Positions 49,432 to 57,329 of a stretch of DNA of 57,474 nt are shown piece by piece. Source of the stretch: Mogibacterium sp. (lineage in GTDB: Bacteria; Bacillota; Clostridia; Peptostreptococcales; Anaerovoracaceae); NCBI GenBank assembly GCA_017505405.1, contig JAFVPI010000051.1, forward strand, positions 1-57,474, read 5' to 3'. The position numbers and the translations under genes were made by a program. Each line of letters begins with the position of its first letter. The stretch's first letter is position 1. The notes beneath the pieces are model-generated. The model saw only the letters and a program-made list of their open reading frames with translations. It had not been told where the DNA came from and ran no database searches.

Positions 49432-50790
49432 ATGCGGAAACAGGAAAGAAGAGCGTGGATATGCCTCCTGCTGGTAATGGTGCTTCTTGCCGGCATAGGA
49501 CTTTTCGGATACAGATTCGTGAAATCCGGCGGTGAATGGGCGACATTCTACGGCAATACGCAGATATACACAGACGGAACTATAAACCGCGGCACCATTA
49601 CGGACCGCTATGGAGAGGAGCTCCTTAAATGCACTCCTGACGGATTCGAATACAGCGATGATTACGAAACCAGAGTCGCCACTGTACACGCGGTCGGCGA
49701 TTCGCAGGGCAATATATCTGACGGAGCGATATCGGTCTTCAAAAGCCAGCTCATAGGCTACGACATACTCAACGGCACATACGACGCTACGGCAAACGGT
49801 AAAAAAATAGCGCTTACGATCGACGCAAACGCTAACCGCACAGCTTACGAAGCCCTGGCCGGAAGGACAGGAACAGTAGGTGTATACAACTGGAAGACAG
49901 GCGAGGTGGTCTGCATGGTAAGTACGCCTACATTCGACCCTGCATACGAGCCTGATGCTTCAGCAGACGAGGAGAGCTCGTACTTCTTCAACAACTTCCT
50001 CGACGGTCTGCTTACACCGGGATCGACTTTCAAATTAGTCACCGCTGCTGCTGTCATAGAGAACATGCCTGACAGGGATTCCTTTACCTTCGACTGCGAC
50101 GGAGTCAATAAGATCGGTAAAGGAGACGATGCAAAACTTACTGATGTGTCGGCTCATGGCGAGGTCAGCTTCAGGGATGCGCTCGCGCAGTCCTGCAACG
50201 GAGCCTTCGGAGCTCTGACACGCGAGCTCGGATCAAAAACCATGTCGAAATATGCCAAAAAGGCCGGGCTTACTGAACCGGTGCAGGTCGACAGCATTGA
50301 GACGGCAGCCGGATCATTCGATTTTCCGAAAGATGACAAGGTGAAGCTCAGCTGGGCGGGGATTGGCCAGGCTGATGACCTCGTGAACCCGTGCGCAATG
50401 ATGGTGTACATGGGAGCGATCGCTAACGGCGGGGAGCCGGTGCAGCCTACTCTGATCAAGAGCGCCACTTTCATCAAGGAACTGACGGGCGGAAAGAGCC
50501 TGGGCAGATACATAGACAGCGATACGGCGGCTGAGCTTAAGGATATGATGAAGAACAATGTTGTCGAAAACTACGGTGAGTACAATTTCGAAGGCATGGA
50601 CATGTATGCCAAGTCCGGTACTGCCGAAGTGGGCTCGTGGAACCCTGACGCCTGGTTCATAGGCTTTACGGATGATGAGGACGCGCCGTATGCGTTCGTC
50701 GTCTGGGTCAAGGAGGGCGGCTTCGGAGCCGAAGCAGCAGCTCCTATCGCAGCGCGGGTCATTCGAGCTCTCGGCTCATACGGAGAGTAA
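49432..50790 (+). CDS. Penicillin-binding protein, class B-like transpeptidase
   Basis: A 452-residue membrane-anchored transpeptidase, PbpA/FtsI type. An N-terminal anchor (residues about 9-26) precedes a short pedestal with RGTITDRYGEEL. The transpeptidase domain carries STFK (Ser198 to Lys201), the SCN motif (AQSCNGAFG), and KSGTAEVGSW. It is shorter than typical class B proteins because the N-terminal pedestal is reduced, as in PbpA of Actinobacteria. The ATG has a GGAGG site 7 bp upstream and follows the SEDS gene by 2 bp, so the pair forms a glycosyltransferase-transpeptidase complex for cell-wall synthesis. Confidence 0.94.
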   Translation: MRKQERRAWICLLLVMVLLAGIGLFGYRFVKSGGEWATFYGNTQIYTDGTINRGTITDRYGEELLKCTPDGFEYSDDYETRVATVHAVGDSQGNISDGAISVFKSQLIGYDILNGTYDATANGKKIALTIDANANRTAYEALAGRTGTVGVYNWKTGEVVCMVSTPTFDPAYEPDASADEESSYFFNNFLDGLLTPGSTFKLVTAAAVIENMPDRDSFTFDCDGVNKIGKGDDAKLTDVSAHGEVSFRDALAQSCNGAFGALTRELGSKTMSKYAKKAGLTEPVQVDSIETAAGSFDFPKDDKVKLSWAGIGQADDLVNPCAMMVYMGAIANGGEPVQPTLIKSATFIKELTGGKSLGRYIDSDTAAELKDMMKNNVVENYGEYNFEGMDMYAKSGTAEVGSWNPDAWFIGFTDDEDAPYAFVVWVKEGGFGAEAAAPIAARVIRALGSYGE

Positions 50791-50864
50791 ATGGCGGTTT
50801 TGTGGATGAATACATATGATGGTTGAATAATTAATAATGTTTTTGTATTAATTCACAATAACTG

Positions 50865-50893
50865 TTGACATTGCATCAAGCTGAATTTATTAT
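50865..50893 (+). promoter_or_regulatory. Promoter of the lysine riboswitch transcript
   Basis: Near-consensus TTGACA (50865-50870), a 17-bp spacer and TATTAT (50888-50893). Transcription should start near 50900, just upstream of the riboswitch. Confidence 0.85.
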
Positions 50894-50919
50894 CTTAAGG
50901 TATCAACAAGTGAATAACA

Positions 50920-51092
50920 CCTGACCCGATAGAGGTCGCGGAGATTATGAGTAACGGTCAATGATGCGCAGGGGGGCGCGCCCGTGAAAGGATGATCCGC
51001 CGAAGCTCGCCGGAATCCCAAAACCGGTTTGCTGGGACGGCACAATAAGATGTGCCGGACTGTCACGTATGTGGAGCGCTATCATGGTAGGC
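50920..51092 (+). promoter_or_regulatory. Lysine riboswitch (L box)
   Basis: Conserved lysine-riboswitch blocks occur in order: GATAGAGGTCGCG (50928-50940), GAGTAACGG (about 50949-50957), AAGGATGATCCGCCGAAG (50988-51005), TTTGCTGGGACGGCAC and GGACTGTCACGTATGTGGAG (51057-51076). The P1 stem closes with CTATC at 51079-51083. It binds lysine and is followed by a terminator at 51116-51159, so the downstream transporter should be switched off when lysine is plentiful. Confidence 0.93.
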
Positions 51093-51115
51093 GGTAAATA
51101 AATATGTAATTACCT

Positions 51116-51159
51116 GATCCATGGCAGTTTCGTTTCAAGCGTTATTCATGGATCTTTTT
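51116..51159 (+). terminator. Riboswitch-controlled terminator
   Basis: Stem GATCCATG (51116-51123) / CATGGATC (51147-51154) followed by TTTTTAATT, 20-40 bp before the transporter start codon. Antitermination would require pairing with the riboswitch P1 region. Confidence 0.85.
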
Positions 51160-51188
51160 AATTATATGGAGTATATGGAGGTAACTTA

Positions 51189-52769
51189 ATGGACACACCT
51201 GCTCTTTATGCAACAGCCTGGGCGGTTCTGCCGCCTCTCATCGCCATCGTACTGGCGCTTATTACAAAGGAAGTCTACAGCTCGCTCTTCCTGGGCGTAC
51301 TCACCGGTGCGATCCTTTACGCCGGCGCTGATTTTGATGGCATTCTGAATCACCTTCTTTACGAAGAAGTTGGCGACAGCAAATTCGGTATTATAAGTGC
51401 TCTTACAGATCCATGGAATGTCGGTATTTTGATATTCCTGGTAATACTCGGAATCATTGTAGCCCTGATGAATCTTTCCGGCGGCTCCAAAGCATTCGGT
51501 GCGTGGGCGCTGAGACGCGTCAGGACACGTGTAGCGGCAGAGATAGCTACAGTGCTTCTCGGTATCGTCATCTTTGTAGACGACTATTTCAACTGCCTCA
51601 CGGTAGGCAGCGTAATGAAGCCTGTTACGGATGAGTTCAAGGTCTCAAGAGCTAAGCTGGCTTATATCATCGACGCGACCGCTGCTCCGGTCTGCATCAT
51701 AGCCCCTGTATCTTCATGGGCAGCTGCAGTATCGAGCTTTGCCGGTGAAGGGGAGGGCATCTCTCTGTTCATCAGATGCATCCCTTACAATTTTTACGCG
51801 TTATTCACTCTCGTGATGATGTTCTCAATCATCCTCATGAGATTCGATTATGCCGGTATGGTAAATTTCGAGAGGAACGCTATAGAAAACGGTGATCTCT
51901 TTACAGTAAAGGACGCCAACGCTCAGATGGCTGATGCCGCTGATGAAGGAAGCGACAAAGGAAACGTGTTCGACCTCGTATTCCCTGTAATCGTTCTCGT
52001 AGTAAGCTGCGTTCTGGGAATGGTCTACACCGGCGGCTTCTTTGACGGAGCTGGCTTCGTTACAGCTTTCTCTGATTCCGATGCTTCCATAGGTCTGTCG
52101 ATGGGCTCTCTCGTAGCACTGGTGATCATTATCGCTTACTATACGATCAGACGCACCATCAGCTTCAATCAGTGCATGAGCTGCGTTCCTGAAGGAATGA
52201 AAGCAATGGCTTCCCCGATCCTCGTACTGACATTGGCGTGGACACTCAAATCCATGACAGACAGTCTCGGACTTGCAGATTACGTAAGCGGGCTCGTTGA
52301 GGGAATGAGCGGAGCAGCAGTAGGAATCATCCCTGCGGCACTCTTCCTGATCGCATGCGTACTTGCATTTGCATCCGGTACATCATGGGGAACATTCGGT
52401 ATCCTGATCCCGCTCGGACTTGCGATCACGACTTCGCATCCGGAGCTGTCCACACCTATCATCGCAGCCTGCATGGCTGGTGCTGTATACGGCGACCACT
52501 GCTCACCTATCTCGGATACAACGATCATGGCTTCCGCCGGCGCAAACTGCAACCACGTTTCACACGTATCGACACAGCTTCCATATGCGACAACAGTTGC
52601 AGCTGTATCTGCGGTATCCTATGTGATAGCAGGTTACACAAGCAGCCCGGTCATTCCTCTGATCGTAGGCGCTGTACTTCTCCTCGGAGTACTCTTCGTC
52701 CTCAGAGGCCGCGAAGGCAGCTACAGAGTGCCTGAATCAGCAAACGTCAACCGCGCAGCTGCAGAATAA
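51189..52769 (+). CDS. NhaC-family transporter under lysine control (probable lysine importer)
   Basis: A 526-residue polytopic membrane protein of the NhaC ion-transporter superfamily. Characteristic motifs are VDDYFNCLTVGSVMKP, ASGTSWGTFGILIPLG and AVYGDHCSPISDTTIMASAGANCNHVSHVSTQLPYA. Though named for Na+/H+ exchange, NhaC-type proteins placed behind lysine riboswitches have been predicted to import lysine, and that is the best reading here. The TATGGAGG site is 7 bp upstream. It is the only gene of its transcript, ended by the hairpin at 52807-52850. Confidence 0.92.
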   Translation: MDTPALYATAWAVLPPLIAIVLALITKEVYSSLFLGVLTGAILYAGADFDGILNHLLYEEVGDSKFGIISALTDPWNVGILIFLVILGIIVALMNLSGGSKAFGAWALRRVRTRVAAEIATVLLGIVIFVDDYFNCLTVGSVMKPVTDEFKVSRAKLAYIIDATAAPVCIIAPVSSWAAAVSSFAGEGEGISLFIRCIPYNFYALFTLVMMFSIILMRFDYAGMVNFERNAIENGDLFTVKDANAQMADAADEGSDKGNVFDLVFPVIVLVVSCVLGMVYTGGFFDGAGFVTAFSDSDASIGLSMGSLVALVIIIAYYTIRRTISFNQCMSCVPEGMKAMASPILVLTLAWTLKSMTDSLGLADYVSGLVEGMSGAAVGIIPAALFLIACVLAFASGTSWGTFGILIPLGLAITTSHPELSTPIIAACMAGAVYGDHCSPISDTTIMASAGANCNHVSHVSTQLPYATTVAAVSAVSYVIAGYTSSPVIPLIVGAVLLLGVLFVLRGREGSYRVPESANVNRAAAE

Positions 52770-52806
52770 AGGTCTTTATAAAGGTATTAAATTCAATAAG
52801 AAAAGA

Positions 52807-52850
52807 ACACGGTCCGGCAATATACCTGCGGACCGTGTTTTTCTTTTTTG
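52807..52850 (+). terminator. Rho-independent terminator after the NhaC-type gene
   Basis: Perfect 10-bp stem ACACGGTCCG / CGGACCGTGT (52807-52816 with 52829-52838), then TTTTTCTTTTTT. Confidence 0.92.
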
Positions 52851-52899
52851 TGCGTAGTATAATTCATCTGAAGATACAAGACAGAGAAAGGGAACAGAG

Positions 52900-53706
52900 A
52901 TGAATTTCACTTCCAGCGAAACTGATTTTGTTAAAGAAAACGAAGCTTACAGGCCTATACCCGAAAAAGATAAGCGGCGTCTTGAGTCTCCTGAAGCTTT
53001 CGAGGCAGAGCTTCAGAAAATGCGTGGTGAAGCTTCCCGCGGAGCCATGCCTGACATGCGCCACTGCATCATAAAGGGGATCGACCTTGCAGGCCGTGAC
53101 CTTGGCGGAATAGATTTCAGGCGTGCTACCTTTGACAGCTGCAATCTTCATGGAACGGATTTCAGCGGATCGCAGATGGACAACGTTGCTTTCTATAATA
53201 ATGACCTCACGGACATGAAGCTGTGCGGCTGCAAGGCACGCGGCTGCAGCTTCCGCTTTCAGGATATGACGGGCATAGACCTCCGGGGTGCCAATATCTA
53301 TTCATCTGTGCTCGAGGACGCGCTCAATCAGGACAAGGTCATTATTGACGATAACACCAAATGGTATAAGATGCGCTGCCCTGAGGAGGGCGAAGCTTTC
53401 ATCGCATGGAAATGCTGCACAGATCTTCGCGTAGTGATGATGCTGGTGCCGAGGGATGCCCACCGCTGCATGGCGACCATGGAGACAGGCCGCGTATCCA
53501 AGGTAAAGGTCCTGAAGATCACAAGCATTGATGAAACTGAGAATTACACATGGGCGCAGTCGACGGTCGACCCGGACTTCTACTATGAGGTCGGAAAATG
53601 GCTTGAGCCTGCCAACGGTTTTCAGACCGACCGCTGGAAGGACTCATCACCGGGGATACATTTCTTCCTCGACCGCCAGCAATGCGTAGATTACCAATCC
53701 AAATAG
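52900..53706 (+). CDS. Pentapeptide-repeat protein with DUF5758-like C-terminal domain
   Basis: A 268-residue soluble protein. The first part (about residues 55-140) contains pentapeptide repeats of the A(D/N)LXX type: GIDLAGRDLGGIDFRRATFDSCNLHGTDFSGSQMDN, then NNDLTDMKLCG and GIDLRGANIYSS. A C-terminal globular domain (about 150-268, KWYKMRCPEEGEAFIAWKCC...) resembles DUF5758, seen with pentapeptide repeats in Clostridia. No catalytic motif is evident. A TATAAT lies at 52858-52863. Function unknown. Confidence 0.85.
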   Translation: MNFTSSETDFVKENEAYRPIPEKDKRRLESPEAFEAELQKMRGEASRGAMPDMRHCIIKGIDLAGRDLGGIDFRRATFDSCNLHGTDFSGSQMDNVAFYNNDLTDMKLCGCKARGCSFRFQDMTGIDLRGANIYSSVLEDALNQDKVIIDDNTKWYKMRCPEEGEAFIAWKCCTDLRVVMMLVPRDAHRCMATMETGRVSKVKVLKITSIDETENYTWAQSTVDPDFYYEVGKWLEPANGFQTDRWKDSSPGIHFFLDRQQCVDYQSK

Positions 53707-53716
53707 AAAACCAGCT

Positions 53717-53747
53717 GAAGCAGGAGCGCAGGCCCTTGCTTCTTTTT
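53717..53747 (+). terminator. Terminator after the pentapeptide gene
   Basis: Stem GAAGCA (53717-53722) / TGCTTC (53737-53742), extended by partial inner GC pairs, followed by TTTTT. Confidence 0.8.
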
Positions 53748-53763
53748 AGTGCAAAGCGCGAGA

Positions 53764-53792
53764 TTGAAAGAGAAGGTTAACCGCTGTATAAT
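53764..53792 (+). promoter_or_regulatory. Promoter of iorAB
   Basis: TTGAAA (53764-53769), a 17-bp spacer and TATAAT (53787-53792). Transcripts should start near 53799, leaving a leader of about 125 nt. Confidence 0.85.
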
Positions 53793-53815
53793 AATTAATG
53801 CAAAATATCGTGTTT

Positions 53816-53894
53816 CTTCTATATTATATAGAAGCTAATGATGGCGTTAGGGCATTAAACAATCAATAACGGTATCGCCGGTCCGGCGGTACCG
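53816..53894 (+). promoter_or_regulatory. Structured leader of iorAB
   Basis: Two hairpins: CTTCTATA / TATAGAAG (53816-53834) and CGGTATCGCCGG / CCGGCGGTACCG (53870-53894). Neither has a T run. They may stabilise the mRNA or bind a regulator. Confidence 0.45.
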
Positions 53895-53923
53895 ACATTA
53901 ATGTAAAAGGGAGGAAATGCTTT

Positions 53924-55702
53924 ATGAAAGTTATCATGTCCGGTAACGAAGCAACTGCTCGCGGAGCCTGGGAAGGCGGCGCAAGATTTGCTTCGGCATA
54001 TCCGGGAACACCAAGCACCGAGATCCTCGAAAACATGCCTCAGTACGGAGCAGATGTTTACTCCGAGTGGGCACCTAATGAAAAGGTAGCTACAGAGGCA
54101 GCGATCGGTGCTTCCATCGCAGGCGTGAGGGCCTTCTGTGCCATGAAGCACGTAGGAATGAATGTTGCGGCAGACCCAATCTTCACATTCGCTTACACCG
54201 GCGTTACAGGCGGATTCGTTATGGTAGTAGCAGACGATCCGGGTCAGCACAGCTCGCAGAACGAGCAGGACAACAGAAACACGGCGAAGTCCGCAAGGCT
54301 TCTCATGCTCGAACCATCCGATTCGCAGGAATCGAAGGACTTCATGAAGAAAGCATTCGCACTTTCAGAAAAATTCGACATGCCGGTACTCTTCCATGTA
54401 ACCACCAGAACATGCCACTCCAAGGGCCTTGTAGAGCTCGGAGAAAGAGAAGAGGCAGAAGTGCCTGATTACGAGCCGAAGATCAAGAAGTATGTAACTG
54501 CTCCGGCCAATGCAAAGGTGCTCAGAGCTACACTCGAAGACAGGATCGCAGCAGCAAAGGCATTCTCGAACGACTGTGAGTTCAACAGAGTCGAGATGCA
54601 TGATACAAAGATAGGAGTCATCACATCCGGCATTTCGTATCAGTATGCAAGAGAGACCTTTGAGGACAACGCTTCTTATCTGAAACTGGGACTCACGTTC
54701 CCTATGCCTGATGATCTGATCAGGGATTTCTGCTCCAAGGTAGATAAAGTCTATATCGTAGAGGAGATGGATCCGTACATCGAAGAGCACGTAAAGATGC
54801 TCGGCATCGAGTGCACAGGCAAGGATGTCATTCCTAGATTTGACGAGCTCAACACTGATATCGTGAGAAAGGCTTTCCTCGGCGTCGAGCCAGAGACCTA
54901 CACTACAGACATGAAGACTGTAGTCAGACCTCCGGCACTTTGCGCAGGCTGCCCTCACAGAGGACTGTTCTATGCACTGTCCAAGAGAAAGGGCATCATG
55001 ATCACAGGCGACATCGGATGCTACACACTCGGTATGGCACCTCCGCTCAATGCCGTACACACTACTATATGCATGGGCGCATCGATCTCGCAGGGACACG
55101 GCGCATCGATCGCTCTCAAGGACGCCGGCAAGGACACAAAGGTAGTTTCTGTGATCGGAGACTCCACGTTCTTCCATACAGGCGTGAACTCGCTGATGGA
55201 TGCTGTATACAACAGCGGACATAACCTGTCCATCATCCTCGACAACCGTATCACGGGAATGACCGGCCACCAGCAGAACCCTGGAACAGGATACACACTG
55301 ATGGGCAAGGAAGCTCCTGAGGTAGATATCCCTGCACTCTGCAAGGCTATCGGCGTCAAGGAAGACAACATCATCACTGTTAATCCGAACCACCTCGACG
55401 AGGTAAATGCCGCTCTCGACAAGCTGCTGCCGAAGGACGAGCCAACCGTACTCATCACAAGATGGCCGTGCGTGCTCAAGAAGTTCAGCCAGCAGGATAT
55501 CGACGAGTTCCCGACACTGCACAAGACACAGTGCGTGATCGATCAGGACAAGTGCAAAAACTGCAAGATGTGCGTAAAGACCGGATGCCCGGCTCTGATC
55601 AGCACAAAGGAGAAGGTAGTCATCGACAAGACAAGCTGCAACGGATGTACAGTCTGCAAGCAGGTTTGCCCATTCAAGGCTATTGAGGAGGTGACAAGAT
55701 AA
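53924..55702 (+). CDS. iorA: Indolepyruvate:ferredoxin oxidoreductase, alpha subunit
   Basis: A 592-residue TPP-dependent subunit that oxidises arylpyruvates to aryl-acetyl-CoA with ferredoxin as acceptor. The N-terminal domain begins MKVIMSGNEATARGAWEGG and has SAYPGTPSTEI; the middle contains APNEKVATEAAIGAS and DDPGQHSSQNEQDNR. The TPP motif is GDSTFFHTGVNSLMDAVYN. Two C-terminal 4Fe-4S motifs (CKNCKMC...C and CNGCTVC...C) complete the protein. Length is normal for IorA. The start has a GGGAGG site. It overlaps the iorB start by one base. It belongs to aromatic amino-acid fermentation. Confidence 0.96.
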   Translation: MKVIMSGNEATARGAWEGGARFASAYPGTPSTEILENMPQYGADVYSEWAPNEKVATEAAIGASIAGVRAFCAMKHVGMNVAADPIFTFAYTGVTGGFVMVVADDPGQHSSQNEQDNRNTAKSARLLMLEPSDSQESKDFMKKAFALSEKFDMPVLFHVTTRTCHSKGLVELGEREEAEVPDYEPKIKKYVTAPANAKVLRATLEDRIAAAKAFSNDCEFNRVEMHDTKIGVITSGISYQYARETFEDNASYLKLGLTFPMPDDLIRDFCSKVDKVYIVEEMDPYIEEHVKMLGIECTGKDVIPRFDELNTDIVRKAFLGVEPETYTTDMKTVVRPPALCAGCPHRGLFYALSKRKGIMITGDIGCYTLGMAPPLNAVHTTICMGASISQGHGASIALKDAGKDTKVVSVIGDSTFFHTGVNSLMDAVYNSGHNLSIILDNRITGMTGHQQNPGTGYTLMGKEAPEVDIPALCKAIGVKEDNIITVNPNHLDEVNAALDKLLPKDEPTVLITRWPCVLKKFSQQDIDEFPTLHKTQCVIDQDKCKNCKMCVKTGCPALISTKEKVVIDKTSCNGCTVCKQVCPFKAIEEVTR

Positions 55703-56274
55703 TGAGTGAAGTAAAGAATATCCTCCTGGTAGGAGTAGGCGGACAGGGAACCATCCTGGCAAGCAAGATCCTGACAAGCGGTCTCATCAAGGCCGGCTAT
55801 GATGTCAAGATGAGTGAGATCCACGGAATGTCGCAGAGAGGCGGCTCCGTATCTACACAGGTAAGATACGGCGATAAGGTATACAGCCCTATCGTAGGCA
55901 AGGGATCCGCTGACGTTATCGTTGCATTCGAAGAGATGGAAGCTCTCAGATGGCTCGATCACCTCAAGATCGGCGGCAAGATGGTAATTAATGATTACCG
56001 CATACAGCCTGTACCGGTCAACCTTGGTGCGGCTGAGTATCCGGAAGGCATCATCGATCATCTCAAGGAGAAATGCGAAGTGCTCTCCTTCAAGGCTGCT
56101 GAGGTAGCTACAGAGCTCGGCAACCCTAAGGCAATGAACATCGTTCTTCTCGGAGCTCTCGTAAAGGCTATGGGACTCGATGAGATCGACTGGGATGCAG
56201 AGATCGAGGCCAACGTCAAGGCAAAATTCATCGACCTCAACAAGAAGGCGTTCCACGCAGGTTACAGCCTGTAG
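55702..56274 (+). CDS. iorB: Indolepyruvate:ferredoxin oxidoreductase, beta subunit
   Basis: A 190-residue gamma-type subunit of the 2-oxoacid:ferredoxin oxidoreductase superfamily. Signatures are NILLVGVGGQGTILASKIL at the N-terminus and EIHGMSQRGGSVSTQVRYG after it. It forms the active enzyme with IorA; the one-base TAATG overlap ensures matched synthesis. It ends before a terminator at 56296-56324. Confidence 0.96.
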   Translation: MSEVKNILLVGVGGQGTILASKILTSGLIKAGYDVKMSEIHGMSQRGGSVSTQVRYGDKVYSPIVGKGSADVIVAFEEMEALRWLDHLKIGGKMVINDYRIQPVPVNLGAAEYPEGIIDHLKEKCEVLSFKAAEVATELGNPKAMNIVLLGALVKAMGLDEIDWDAEIEANVKAKFIDLNKKAFHAGYSL

Positions 56275-56295
56275 TATCCGCATAAATGCGCAAAG

Positions 56296-56324
56296 ATACC
56301 CGCTCTTGCGAGGGCGGGTATTTT
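56296..56324 (+). terminator. Rho-independent terminator after iorAB
   Basis: Stem ATACCCGC / GCGGGTAT (56296-56303 with 56314-56321) followed by TTTTA. Confidence 0.85.
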
Positions 56325-56360
56325 AGTGGTAGTATATAACGGATTTCTAAGGAGGAAGCA

Positions 56361-57089
56361 ATGAGAACACTGATGATGATCGCGAGCGTCGCGATGATAG
56401 GCGCGGGAGTATTCTGCGTAGCAAATGCCAGCGCAGCCTTTCTGTCGGTCGCTTTTATTATAGGCCTCATATTCATACTGCTTGGCGCATTTGAAATACT
56501 TATTGGAAGACAGGCTGATTTTGATGTTTCCGAGATCGGAGTAGGTTTTGCCAAGGACGGATTCCTTATGCTTATATTCGGCATAGTGATCATTTCGGGG
56601 CAGGTCACGGATGACAACAGCGCTCAGATGATGTTTGCGCTCTGGATGCTCATCGAGGGAGTACTGGCATTCAGAAATGAATGGCTCGACATCATGGAAG
56701 CTGATATGGATCAGAGAATAGGCGTAACACTCTGCACTATGATGCTCATCGCCGGCGGATACATGTTCTTCAACAACTCCACGCTCAGGCTGAGCCAGAC
56801 CCTGCTGATAGGTATCTGCATGATCATACTCGGGCTCAGGAGATTCAGCCAGTCATTCAGCATAGAGTACTCCAGGCCGAGCTTCGTAACCGGCAATGAG
56901 GAAAAGCTCATGGAGGCTCAGGAGGATGAGAAGCGTGCCCTTGCCAAGGCTAAGGAGGGCATACGCGAGCAGAAGAATGCTCAGAGAAGGATCGCCAAAA
57001 TAAAAGCCGACATGGCGGCGGAACAGGATATTATGATGAGTGCAGCCATTACCCGTCAGGAGCGTGAAGCTGAGCGCGAGATGGAATAA
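56361..57089 (+). CDS. DUF308 / HdeD-like membrane protein with charged C-terminal coil
   Basis: A 242-residue membrane protein. About six hydrophobic helices occupy residues 3 to 160 with internal repeat character (IGAGVFCV and FGIVIIS, then IAGGYMFF). This is the DUF308 (HdeD) pattern. The last 65 residues (from about EEKLMEAQEDEKRALAKAKEG) form a highly charged cytoplasmic coiled coil not found in E. coli HdeD. The AAGGAGG site lies 6 bp upstream. Function unknown; HdeD relates to acid stress in E. coli. Confidence 0.85.
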   Translation: MRTLMMIASVAMIGAGVFCVANASAAFLSVAFIIGLIFILLGAFEILIGRQADFDVSEIGVGFAKDGFLMLIFGIVIISGQVTDDNSAQMMFALWMLIEGVLAFRNEWLDIMEADMDQRIGVTLCTMMLIAGGYMFFNNSTLRLSQTLLIGICMIILGLRRFSQSFSIEYSRPSFVTGNEEKLMEAQEDEKRALAKAKEGIREQKNAQRRIAKIKADMAAEQDIMMSAAITRQEREAEREME

Positions 57090-57152
57090 TGAGCCGGATC
57101 TGAAGCATATAATCATACCCGAAAAATTATTTTAAAAATAGCAAAAAAGGTA

Positions 57153-57180
57153 TTGACTATTATTCAGAAAGTAGTACTAT
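57153..57180 (+). promoter_or_regulatory. rRNA operon promoter P1
   Basis: TTGACT (57153-57158), a 16-bp spacer and TACTAT (57175-57180), preceded by an A/T-rich stretch that could act as an UP element. Confidence 0.75.
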
Positions 57181-57197
57181 ATACGAGTGCTTGAAAA

Positions 57198-57224
57198 CAG
57201 GGCAAAACAAAGCCCTGATTTTTT
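57198..57224 (+). terminator. Hairpin with T run between P1 and P2
   Basis: CAGGGC / GCCCTG (57198-57203 with 57212-57217) followed by ATTTTTT, about 15-20 bp downstream of the expected P1 start. Confidence 0.65.
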
Positions 57225-57300
57225 AGGCAAAAGGGCAGCCTCGTGCTGCAGCAGCTCAATAAAGAACAAAAAAGAAATTAAAAAAACTTTGAAAAAGTTC

Positions 57301-57329
57301 TTGACAGAAATGACTGAGCTGTGTATACT
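57301..57329 (+). promoter_or_regulatory. rRNA operon promoter P2
   Basis: Consensus TTGACA (57301-57306), a 17-bp spacer and TATACT (57324-57329), with A-tracts upstream. This tandem P1-P2 layout is typical of rRNA operons in Firmicutes. Confidence 0.85.

Noticed and set aside
54365-55777. 470-codon minus-strand frame
   Set aside because: Antisense to iorA and the start of iorB, both well-identified enzymes. Long open frames opposite genes with biased codon use are expected.
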